Origin: M55B112 sp040880545
GTDB lineage: Bacteria; Bacteroidota; Bacteroidia; Bacteroidales; GCA-2748055
Reading direction: 5' to 3'
DNA length: 6,641 nt
Assembly (NCBI GenBank): GCA_040880545.1
Contig: JBBDIE010000046.1
Coordinates: 1 to 6,641, forward strand
Below, one piece after another: positions 1-4,754 of the stretch (the first letter of the stretch is position 1; every line of letters begins with the position of its first letter). The notes under the pieces were generated by a model, which did no database searches, was not told where the DNA came from, and saw nothing but the letters and a program-made list of their open reading frames with translations. The position numbers were made by a program, and so were the translations under genes.

Positions 1-241
1 AGATTACGAACAGATCAGGGTTCCCCGTTCGGGCGGGGGGCATGGAGGTGGCGATCAAAGACTCCACGACAAGATCTTTAAAAATCCAGGGGCAGCAGAT
101 CCCTACAAACATGCCGCCGGCTCAAGGGATGGGGCCATGTCCATTCTCATTGGTATCGCCGCCAGAAAAAGTATCGAGGAGAAACGGATCGTTAAAATTG
201 AAGAACTTACCGATCTGAAGCCTGCCGTAAGAAGGATCTGA
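1..241 (+). CDS. C-terminal end of a Gfo/Idh/MocA-family oxidoreductase (5' truncated by window edge)
   Basis: An open frame enters at base 2 and ends at TGA 239-241, giving 79 visible residues. The segment carries a Gly-rich GGGHGGGD motif, then a spaced DPY..HAAGSRDGAMSILIGIAA block and a final basic V-K-I-x-x-L stretch. This order is what I know from the C-terminal alpha/beta domain of Bacteroidota Gfo/Idh/MocA proteins, which are NAD(P)-dependent dehydrogenases acting on sugars, inositols or glycans. The Rossmann half lies outside the window, so cofactor and substrate cannot be judged. The HGGGD and AGSRDGA blocks belong to the substrate-side domain. Some members of this group carry an export signal, which cannot be checked here. 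No plus-strand gene follows closely, so this is probably the last gene of its transcript. Codon use is ordinary and GC-richer than the right end of the window. Confidence 0.82.
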   Translation, partial: DYEQIRVPRSGGGHGGGDQRLHDKIFKNPGAADPYKHAAGSRDGAMSILIGIAARKSIEEKRIVKIEELTDLKPAVRRI

Positions 242-353
242 CCCGGAATGAGCCACTTATATTTGCGCATTAACACACCCTGCTGTCAGACAATCCTGTA
301 GCATCAGGTTGATTCAGTATGGAAAGTAAATCCCGCGTTAGAAATAAAACGGT

Positions 354-384
354 AAAAAAAGCCCGGACCTCCTGGAATCCGGGC
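354..384 (-). terminator. Rho-independent terminator facing the minus strand
   Basis: GCCCGGA (361-367) and TCCGGGC (378-384) form a perfect GC-rich 7-bp stem with a 10-base loop. On the plus strand seven A residues (354-360) precede the stem, so on the minus strand the hairpin is followed by seven U. There is no T run on the plus-strand side, so this is a one-way terminator for transcription coming from the right. No protein gene on the minus strand lies between here and mnmD, which implies a non-coding transcript or antisense transcription. Confidence 0.8.
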
Positions 385-507
385 ACACACCTGTCAGTGA
401 TTTCAGCAAATTCTAACCCTTAACAGAGACAGGAGTAAAAGACAGGTGCTCGCTTCACTGAGTATAATAATTCACTGTGTGATAGTTTTGTCCTGTTCTG
501 TAACCTG

Positions 508-535
508 ACTGAATGGTTTACCTGTTCAGTTTTTT
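508..535 (+). terminator. Weak plus-strand hairpin with T run
   Basis: ACTGAA (508-513) pairs with TTCAGT (525-530) around an 11-base loop, and the stem runs directly into a run of six T (530-535). The stem is short and AT-rich, so it is weaker than the other terminators here. It could end read-through from the oxidoreductase before the mnmD promoter, or be part of the fold of the proposed minus-strand RNA. Confidence 0.3.
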
Positions 536-590
536 AAATATTTACGAAATTACGTTTTGTACAGAATCCCCGGATCATAGTTATTAACAA

Positions 591-623
591 TTGGAGCAGA
601 TTTATTAAAATACCATAACTTTG
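591..623 (+). promoter_or_regulatory. Bacteroidota-type promoter of mnmD
   Basis: TAACTTTG at 616-623 matches the Bacteroidota -7 element TAnnTTTG perfectly, and TTG at 591-593 sits 22 bases upstream as a -33 element, at the long end of the usual spacing. Transcription would start a few bases after 623, at or next to the mnmD ATG (628), so the mRNA may have essentially no leader. Confidence 0.6.
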
Positions 624-627
624 AGTC

Positions 628-1284
628 ATGGAGCGGAGGCTGATAAAAACGGGTGACGGCTCACATACGATTTTTATCCCGGAACTGGGTGAACACTATC
701 ATTCCATTCACGGGTCCGTCACAGAATCGGAACACATTTACATAAATGCCGCTTTCAACTATTCCATAAAGGATCCGGTACGGGTTCTTGAGTACGGAAT
801 GGGAACCGGCTTAAATGTATTGCTTACCTGGATGCATGCCAATCGTACCAGCCGCAGCGTATATTACCATGCCATTGAAAAATATCCGGTAACCACTGCC
901 GAAAAGGAGATGTTGAACCTGTCGGGCCTGACTCAATGCAGTGATCCTGCAATATTTGATAAAATTCACGATGCGGAATGGGATTCCGCATCTGCTCTTT
1001 CGGAAAAATTTGAGTTGTTCAAGCAGCGGTCCGACTTCAGAGATCCTGTTATTGAACGTACCTTTGATGTAATCTATTACGATGCATTTGCCCCCGAAGT
1101 TCAACCGGCACTCTGGACCGCCGAACTGTTCCGGAAAATATTCAACCTGGCTGCATCCGGAGCTGTACTTACCACCTATTCAGCCAAAGGGCAGGTTCGC
1201 AGAAACCTTCAGTCTGCCGGCTTTACTATCCAAAAGCTCCCCGGTCCCCCGGGAAAAAGAGAGTTTACCAGGGCAACCAAATAG
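628..1284 (+). CDS. mnmD: tRNA (5-methylaminomethyl-2-thiouridine)(34)-methyltransferase MnmD (DUF752/Methyltransf_30)
   Basis: This SAM-dependent methyltransferase is expected to convert nm5(s2)U to mnm5(s2)U at the wobble position of tRNAs in the cytosol. It is the stand-alone equivalent of the MnmC methyltransferase half; no FAD-oxidase domain is fused. Visible marks: the family N-terminal block TGDGSHTIFIPELGEHYHS (residues 8-26) followed by IHG; SAM motif I VLEYGMGTGLN (53-63); the DAFAPEVQPALW active-site segment (152-163); and the C-terminal SAKGQVRRNL (185-194) and PGPPGKRE (205-212) signatures. The length of 218 residues is normal. ATG 628 is the only reasonable start, because an in-frame TGA lies at 622-624 and the family begins about nine residues before DGSHT. 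A promoter abuts the start codon. A perfect 10-bp inverted repeat (970-992) lies inside the gene. Confidence 0.95.
   Translation: MERRLIKTGDGSHTIFIPELGEHYHSIHGSVTESEHIYINAAFNYSIKDPVRVLEYGMGTGLNVLLTWMHANRTSRSVYYHAIEKYPVTTAEKEMLNLSGLTQCSDPAIFDKIHDAEWDSASALSEKFELFKQRSDFRDPVIERTFDVIYYDAFAPEVQPALWTAELFRKIFNLAASGAVLTTYSAKGQVRRNLQSAGFTIQKLPGPPGKREFTRATK
970..992. repeat. Perfect 10-bp inverted repeat within mnmD
   Basis: GATGCGGAAT (970-979) and ATTCCGCATC (983-992) are exact reverse complements separated by GGG. The sequence encodes D-A-E-W-D-S-A in a poorly conserved part of the methyltransferase. There is no T run, so it is not a terminator. Confidence 0.8.
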
Positions 1285-1337
1285 AATGTAACGACCCGGC
1301 AGGATAGAAAGTGGGGAAACCATTATTCATTTTTTTG

Positions 1338-1345
1338 TATCTTCG
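1338..1345 (+). promoter_or_regulatory. Likely -7 promoter element of the FKBP gene
   Basis: TATCTTCG is one base off TAnnTTTG and lies 33 bases upstream of the FKBP start codon. No clear TTG is found at the -33 distance; the best match there is the GTGGGG around 1311-1316. The predicted leader is about 25-30 bases and has no strong Shine-Dalgarno sequence. Confidence 0.45.
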
Positions 1346-1377
1346 TACCCTCATTAAACCATTTTTAAAATTTCGTT

Positions 1378-2076
1378 ATGAATAACAAAACAATCACAAC
1401 ACTGATCATTGCAATTGTTGCATTTGCAGGCGGATACTTTCTAAACACCTTTATCGGGGGAGAAAGAATTAAGTCTGAAGCTCAGGTGGATCTCCGGAAT
1501 GACTGGGATTCGTTAAGCTATTTCCTGGGACTCTCCATCGGTTACCAGACCATTGATATGTTTGATCAGATCGATCCGGCGCTGGTTGGTTCCGGAATAC
1601 ATACAATCCTGAACGATACATCGGCCTTTGATGCACAAACAACTGAGATGCTGCAGATGCAACTCATCCAGGGAGTTATGGCAAAAAAATCACAGGAAGG
1701 TGTTAAATTCCTGCAGGAGAACGGCAAACGCGATGGGGTATTCACCACAGCATCGGGGCTGCAATACGAACCTTTAAAAGAAGGCGACGGCCCGATGCCG
1801 ACAGACACCTCCGTTGTAACTGTTCATTACCACGGAACACTCATTAACGGCAATGTTTTCGATAGCAGTGTTGACCGGGGTGAGCCCGCAACATTCCCGT
1901 TGAACCAGGTAATTCCCGGCTGGACAGAGGGGCTGCAACTGATGAGTGTGGGATCGAAGTATAAATTCTATATTCCATCCCGGCTTGGTTATGGCGAACG
2001 TCCGCCTTCACAAGCCATACCGCCAAATTCAGTATTGATCTTTGAGGTTGAGCTGATATCAATAGGCGAAGAGTAA
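1378..2076 (+). CDS. Envelope FKBP-type peptidyl-prolyl cis-trans isomerase (FkpA/Mip-like)
   Basis: This 232-residue protein is predicted to isomerise X-Pro bonds and assist protein folding outside the cytoplasm. Residues 1-28 form a short K-containing head and a hydrophobic helix (6-26), either a signal peptide or an N-terminal anchor; there is no lipobox cysteine. Residues about 40-115 resemble the helical FKBP N-terminal dimerisation domain (SYFLGLSIGYQ at 47-57, QGVMAKKSQEG at 98-108). The catalytic FKBP domain occupies about 125-229. It keeps the binding-pocket residues by alignment to FKBP12: Y151, F161, D162, F173, V178, I179, W182, Y205 and F222. It should therefore be an active isomerase. 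The gene starts 93 bases after mnmD with its own promoter-like box and ends in a clear hairpin terminator, so it looks monocistronic. Confidence 0.93.
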   Translation: MNNKTITTLIIAIVAFAGGYFLNTFIGGERIKSEAQVDLRNDWDSLSYFLGLSIGYQTIDMFDQIDPALVGSGIHTILNDTSAFDAQTTEMLQMQLIQGVMAKKSQEGVKFLQENGKRDGVFTTASGLQYEPLKEGDGPMPTDTSVVTVHYHGTLINGNVFDSSVDRGEPATFPLNQVIPGWTEGLQLMSVGSKYKFYIPSRLGYGERPPSQAIPPNSVLIFEVELISIGEE

Positions 2077-2095
2077 CCAGATTTTATGTAATTAC

Positions 2096-2130
2096 AAAAG
2101 CCAGGCAAACTTACGTTTACCTGGCTTTTT
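2096..2130 (+). terminator. Rho-independent terminator after the FKBP gene
   Basis: GCCAGG (2100-2105) pairs with CCTGGC (2120-2125). After one C/A mismatch the stem continues as AAAC/GTTT around a TTAC loop, and the outer AAAA/TTTT flanks (2096-2099 and 2126-2129) extend it. The T run at 2126-2130 ends plus-strand transcription 50 bases after the FKBP stop codon. The A run on the left would also allow some termination from the other direction. Confidence 0.88.
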
Positions 2131-2165
2131 ATCAGAAAATATTGGCTTTCCTTCTGTTTGTTTTC

Positions 2166-2194
2166 AGTACTGCAAAATAATTGCAGTGCTTTTT
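2166..2194 (+). promoter_or_regulatory. Inverted repeat next to the DUF3127 promoter (operator or second terminator)
   Basis: AGTACTGCAA (2166-2175) and TTGCAGTGCT (2181-2190) form a 10-bp stem with one T/G pair and an AATAA loop, followed by TTTTT (2190-2194). It could be a backup terminator for the FKBP transcript. It also occupies the place where the -33 element of the next promoter should be, ending seven bases before the -7 box, so it may instead be an operator. Confidence 0.5.
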
Positions 2195-2196
2195 AT

Positions 2197-2204
2197 TAGT
2201 TTTG
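2197..2204 (+). promoter_or_regulatory. -7 promoter element of the DUF3127 gene
   Basis: TAGTTTTG matches TAnnTTTG exactly and lies 31 bases before ATG 2236, giving a leader of roughly 25 A-rich bases. No TTG lies at the usual -33 distance; the nearby TTG at 2181-2183 is too close. That fits a regulated promoter with a weak -33 box inside the inverted repeat. Confidence 0.55.
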
Positions 2205-2235
2205 TAAGGAATATAAAAAATAAGAACGTACTACT

Positions 2236-2655
2236 ATGAGCTTTGAAATTTCAGGACGGATCACTGAGATCTATCAGACCCAACAAGTAACCGACAAGTT
2301 TAAGAAACGAGAGTTTATCCTTGAGGTAAAGGAAACCGGTAACAATGGATTTGAATTCATTGAGTATATCAAATTCCAGGCTGTGCAGGATAAATGCAGT
2401 TTACTTGACGGACTGAATATCAACGACCAGGTGAAGGTGAACTTTAACCTTCGAGGCAGAAAGTGGGAGAAAGATGGTCAGACTTCCTATTTTACGAACC
2501 TTGATGCCTGGAAGATAGAAAACGAACAATCTACAAGTATTAACCCTAATACGCCGGGCAATCAAGATAAAAACATGAATGTGTCTGACAATAGTGCTCC
2601 TTTTCCTGAGGATCCGCCTGCTGAAGACTCGGGATTTGATGATCTCCCATTTTAA
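2236..2655 (+). CDS. DUF3127-family protein with SSB-like acidic tail
   Basis: This 139-residue cytosolic protein has an N-terminal OB-fold-like region (about 1-94) that matches what I know of Bacteroidota DUF3127 proteins: a G-x-I-x-x-I opening, KKREFILEV at 23-31, an EYIKFQ strand, a VKVNFNLRGRKWEKDGQ stretch, and the family-typical closing TNLDAWKIE (86-94). A low-complexity Asn/Pro/Asp linker follows (about 95-130), and the C-terminus is DDLPF. This layout copies bacterial SSB, where an acidic tail ending in Pro-Phe recruits repair and replication partners, so a single-stranded nucleic-acid role is likely but unproven. The start ATG follows an A-rich leader. The gene has its own promoter box and is convergent with the kinase-like gene 48 bases away, with no obvious terminator between them. 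Confidence 0.85.
   Translation: MSFEISGRITEIYQTQQVTDKFKKREFILEVKETGNNGFEFIEYIKFQAVQDKCSLLDGLNINDQVKVNFNLRGRKWEKDGQTSYFTNLDAWKIENEQSTSINPNTPGNQDKNMNVSDNSAPFPEDPPAEDSGFDDLPF
2533..2550 (+). repeat. 18-base repeat, inverted copy in the peptide-gene leader
   Basis: ACAAGTATTAACCCTAAT occurs here inside the DUF3127 linker coding region and, as an exact reverse complement, at 4766-4783 upstream of the small peptide gene. The decamer TAACCCTAAT occurs a third time at 2674-2683, just after the DUF3127 gene. Confidence 0.75.
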
Positions 2656-2663
2656 TTTTTGAT

Positions 2664-2683
2664 TTGAACGATCTAACCCTAAT
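2664..2683 (+). repeat. Composite repeat downstream of DUF3127 gene
   Basis: TTGAACGATC (2664-2673) is directly followed by TAACCCTAAT (2674-2683). The same two blocks, in the same order on the minus strand but 14 bases apart, lie in the leader of the peptide gene (4790-4799 and 4766-4775). Confidence 0.65.
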
Positions 2684-2703
2684 CCGGGTCACATCAATCC
2701 CCT

Positions 2704-3558
2704 TCAGTTCAACAGTGCGTTAATGTTTTTATTGGATCCCTTTTTTTTAATGATGCCGATATTTTTAACCGGCAGATCAATTCGGATCCCAATCCTCTTT
2801 TCATCCAGCTTCACCAATCGCACAGCACCCCCCATGGCCGTTGCCAGGTCGCGGGCAAGCTTATAGGCGAGCCCGGTTGAATCAAGGTGATTGTGCCAGT
2901 CATCCGTAGTACCATTATTTTCAAAGATCATTTTAGCCCGCTCTTCGAGCAATTCATTTCTTTCACTGATTACAGTGAATACGACTCTTTTCTCCTCTTC
3001 AATATCCATCCTCATTTCAATCACGCCCTTTGTTTGCTGCGTAATCGCGTTTGTAACCAGGTTATCAAGTATCCTGTGCAGCCTGTATCCATCGGCTTCC
3101 ACCGTGATCCTGCCATACCTGGCCGGTGTGGTCATTAACAGTGCAACCCTGTAGTGCATCGTTCTGACTACTTTTGAGTTATAGAACTCGTAAATCTCCC
3201 TGAACATATCTTCCGCGAAAATCTCCTCCTCCTTCATGTCCAGATTGTTTGTCTCCAGCAGCGTCAGATCGATAATATTGTCCATTACCTTTAAGAGTGT
3301 CTGACTGTTGTAAGAGATGTACTGTAAATATTCATCCCGTTCCAATTCCGACAGTGTACTGCTTTTCAATAAGTCTGAAAATCCCAGGATCGCATTCATC
3401 GGCGTCCTGATCTCATGGGAAATATTTGATAAAAATCGCGATTTCACCTGAATTCCCGCCTCTCTGTGGGTATTATAAATCCCCTCCAACCACTGTACCT
3501 TCTGCTTTAACTTCTGGTTCGCAGCCATCAACTCCTCATATGTTGGATTTTCTTCCAT
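2704..3558 (-). CDS. Soluble histidine-kinase-like protein with degenerate ATP-binding domain
   Basis: The 284-residue protein has no membrane segment. Residues about 5-40 are a predicted coiled coil. HisKA follows at about 38-102 with an intact H-box (FLSNISHEIRTPMNAILGF, phosphoacceptor H48, adjacent E49). A HATPase-like region spans about 112-264. Its N-box is recognisable (LDNLVTNAI, N166 and N170). The G1 box, normally D-x-G-x-G, reads SERNE (198-202), while the flanking residues still align (FTV before, LLEE and MIFE after). The G2 box reads STGLAYKLA (227-235) instead of GTGLGLA. The protein can probably dimerise and may accept phosphate on H48, but is unlikely to autophosphorylate normally. 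No receiver domain is fused or adjacent. The gene lies 64 bases downstream of the TPR membrane gene on the same strand, a possible operon. ATG 3558 is the first start before the coiled coil. Confidence 0.88.
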   Translation of the reverse strand: MEENPTYEELMAANQKLKQKVQWLEGIYNTHREAGIQVKSRFLSNISHEIRTPMNAILGFSDLLKSSTLSELERDEYLQYISYNSQTLLKVMDNIIDLTLLETNNLDMKEEEIFAEDMFREIYEFYNSKVVRTMHYRVALLMTTPARYGRITVEADGYRLHRILDNLVTNAITQQTKGVIEMRMDIEEEKRVVFTVISERNELLEERAKMIFENNGTTDDWHNHLDSTGLAYKLARDLATAMGGAVRLVKLDEKRIGIRIDLPVKNIGIIKKKGSNKNINALLN

Positions 3559-3622
3559 AACGCAACAACCTTATCAGAATAAATAGAATAAATATTTAGC
3601 TCCTACTGTCAGAAATCCATGA

Positions 3623-4375
3623 TTATCTCCGGATCTTCTTCAGTAATTTTTTGGCATCTCCTGCCTTATCGCTGTTACCTGATGCGATCCTTGCGAACTG
3701 CCTTCTTGCCCTGTCATTTTCATCTATGGCAAGGAAGCATAGTCCCAGGTACCATTCAGCCTGCTCAATGTACAGGTTGTCGTTGTGTGCGATCACCTTG
3801 TTCAATGATGTCTGGGCCTCCGAATACCGCTCAAGTTCATAATAGGAGATACCTGTGTAAAGGTTGGTACCAGCCAGTTCGGGCTGCTCCTCCAGAACCT
3901 TTTCAAAGTATACAACGGCCTCTTCAAAGTCGCCCCGCTGATACAATATCTCCGCATTTTTCAGCATCAGATCCAGTGTCGAATTGTTCGACCGGTTGAT
4001 CAATGCAACCTCGTAAGGTTTGTAATACTTCTTAAGCAAATCCTTGTTGGTCAGCGGTCTGTCAAGAACAGACGCCAGCCCGATAGCCAGGATAAGGGCA
4101 ATGGCCGCCGTTGCAGCATAATGCCATGGTTTTGTAAATCGGATCGGTGCCTTTCTGGTGCCTCCGCTCCTCTGTGTCTCTCTTCGCAGGTCCGACAACT
4201 GGTCCCTGAAGCTCAATACTTCCGTATCGGCCAACGCTTCATCAATCTCCTGGTAAAGCCCAAGATCTGCCTGAAGCTCGGGACTGCTCTCAAGATCCGC
4301 TTCGAATCTCCGCATGTCCTTATCTGTAAGGTCATGATCGAGATACTTCTGGATAATGTGCCTGTCTCGTTTCAT
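3623..4375 (-). CDS. Single-pass membrane protein with anti-sigma-like N-terminus and periplasmic TPRs
   Basis: The 250 residues divide into three parts. Residues 1-82 are a charged, helical cytosolic segment (IIQKYLDHDLTDKDMRRFE at 7-25, followed by SSPELQADL), resembling the N-termini of Bacteroidota anti-sigma or TPR-anchor proteins; no zinc-binding His/Cys motif is present. Residues about 84-104 form one transmembrane helix (WHYAATAAIALILAIGLASV). Residues about 134-240 form three TPR units: NAEILYQRGDFEEAVVYFEKV, then LYTGISYYELERYSEAQTSL, then AEWYLGLCFLAIDENDRARR. By analogy the TPRs bind protein partners in the periplasm and the N-terminus signals inside. Genes of this type often follow an ECF sigma-factor gene, but no sigma gene lies upstream here. 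The kinase-like gene follows 64 bases downstream. Family and topology are fairly sure; the anti-sigma role is not. Confidence 0.82.
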   Translation of the reverse strand: MKRDRHIIQKYLDHDLTDKDMRRFEADLESSPELQADLGLYQEIDEALADTEVLSFRDQLSDLRRETQRSGGTRKAPIRFTKPWHYAATAAIALILAIGLASVLDRPLTNKDLLKKYYKPYEVALINRSNNSTLDLMLKNAEILYQRGDFEEAVVYFEKVLEEQPELAGTNLYTGISYYELERYSEAQTSLNKVIAHNDNLYIEQAEWYLGLCFLAIDENDRARRQFARIASGNSDKAGDAKKLLKKIRR

Positions 4376-4615
4376 ATCAATAAGTATATAGGTTAAATCA
4401 TGTATATTCTCTTTCTTCTATCCCGCAACCAATGAAGTGAAAAATCAGTTCATTACACGCGCAGGTATATGTCGACCGGTACAGTATACAAAATATACAA
4501 CCGGATGTCTTTCCAATACATGGTACAGCTCGGACGTTTCCGCAACTGTTGGTTTTAATTTTGCAAAGAAAATTGCAAAGTTTTCGTTGGAATGAAATTC
4601 TATCTGTTTATCAGA
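4376..4615. other. Interval between TPR membrane gene and peptide gene
   Basis: No gene is assigned here. It contains the likely promoter of the TPR membrane gene, an AT-rich hairpin (AATTTTGCAA 4557-4566, TTGCAAAGTT 4573-4582), and two overlapping open frames on opposite strands: a plus-strand frame from GTG 4437 to TGA 4593-4595 (52 codons), and a minus-strand frame that continues the peptide gene past its TAG for 56 codons. Neither has clear family features. Confidence 0.6.
4399..4428 (-). promoter_or_regulatory. Possible promoter of the TPR membrane gene
   Basis: On the minus strand TTG (4428-4426) is followed after exactly 19 bases by TATACATG (4406-4399), a 6-of-8 match to TAnnTTTG in which the two fixed T residues before TG are changed. 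The predicted start lies about 17 bases before ATG 4375. Spacing supports it; the imperfect box weakens it. Confidence 0.35.
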
Positions 4616-4753
4616 CTAGTTTCCATCATCTACCCAACCATCTGGCGGAATAGTCAAATCAGTTGGTTCTCCACCTCCTCTAAGGAAAAACATTTCGTTC
4701 TGGGAAATTGCATCTGTTGCAAATGTGTCGATTGTAATTTTTAAAGTTTTCAT
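4616..4753 (-). CDS. Double-glycine leader peptide (RiPP/bacteriocin-type precursor), 45 aa
   Basis: ATG 4753-4751 to TAG 4618-4616. Residues 1-27 read as a leader: basic start (MKTLKI), then IDTFATDAI, then S17-Q-N-E20-M21-F-F-L24-R-G26-G27. Numbered from G27 as -1, this gives I-12, S-11, E-8, M-7, L-4, G-2 and G-1, the classical double-glycine consensus recognised by C39-peptidase ABC exporters. The core is 18 residues (GEPTDLTIPPDGWVDDGN), acidic, with Thr, Asp and one Trp and no Cys. The Thr/Asp content could suit ester- or amide-crosslinked graspetides, but no ATP-grasp, radical-SAM or exporter gene is visible. G28 could also be included in the processing site. A small hairpin overlaps the stop codon (4600-4619). 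The start lies just after the complementary arm of a nested inverted repeat. The gene is divergent from the TPR-CHAT gene. Confidence 0.72.
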   Translation of the reverse strand: MKTLKITIDTFATDAISQNEMFFLRGGGEPTDLTIPPDGWVDDGN

Positions 4754-4754
4754 G

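Larger units (their letters stand above)
354..545 (-). ncRNA. Candidate minus-strand structured small RNA ending at the 354-384 terminator
   Basis: The strong minus-strand terminator needs a transcript, and no coding frame is present upstream of it. The region contains long-range complementarity: CACCTGTC (388-395) pairs with GACAGGTG (441-448), and an overlapping TCAGTGA (394-400) could instead pair with TCACTGA (455-461), so two mutually exclusive folds are possible. A weak minus-strand TAATTTCG box (about 545-552) could serve as the -7 promoter element, which would give a transcript near 190 nt. The size and single long stem are reminiscent of 6S RNA, but I cannot match the family consensus by eye. 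The 5' end is a guess. Confidence 0.33.
242..627. other. Gene-free interval with RNA-like structure
   Basis: These 386 bases contain no convincing reading frame. The longest ATG frame just after the oxidoreductase (248-301) is 17 codons and does not look like a protein. The interval holds a minus-strand terminator, several complementary segments consistent with a structured RNA, an AT-rich plus-strand hairpin followed by a T run, and the mnmD promoter. These are entered separately. Confidence 0.7.

Noticed and set aside
248..301. 17-codon frame after the oxidoreductase
   Set aside because: Too short, no ribosome-binding site and no leader-peptide features.
811..1104. Minus-strand 97-codon open frame
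   Set aside because: Lies entirely within mnmD on the opposite strand; it has no family features, and the methyltransferase frame is unambiguous.
1566..2062. Minus-strand frames of 80 and 72 codons
   Set aside because: Both are antisense to the FKBP gene, whose active-site residues are all conserved; Cys/Ser-rich reading typical of shadow frames.
2887..3154. Two plus-strand frames of 83 and 87 codons
   Set aside because: They overlap the kinase-like gene in antisense and have no start signals or recognisable domains.
3619..3999. Plus-strand frame of 126 codons
   Set aside because: Antisense to the TPR membrane gene; Cys- and Pro-rich translation without domain features.
4121..4396. Plus-strand frame of 91 codons
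   Set aside because: Mirrors the N-terminal half of the TPR membrane gene; no independent support.
4557..4582. AATTTTGCAA/TTGCAAAGTT hairpin as a terminator
   Set aside because: The stem is AT-rich, the T tract is short and no well-supported gene ends next to it on the plus strand; the repeated self-complementary TTGCAA can arise by chance in AT-rich DNA.
4376..4615. Missing ECF sigma-factor gene expected beside an anti-sigma-like protein
   Set aside because: Both strands were read; no frame has sigma region 2 or 4 motifs, so no sigma gene or remnant can be claimed.
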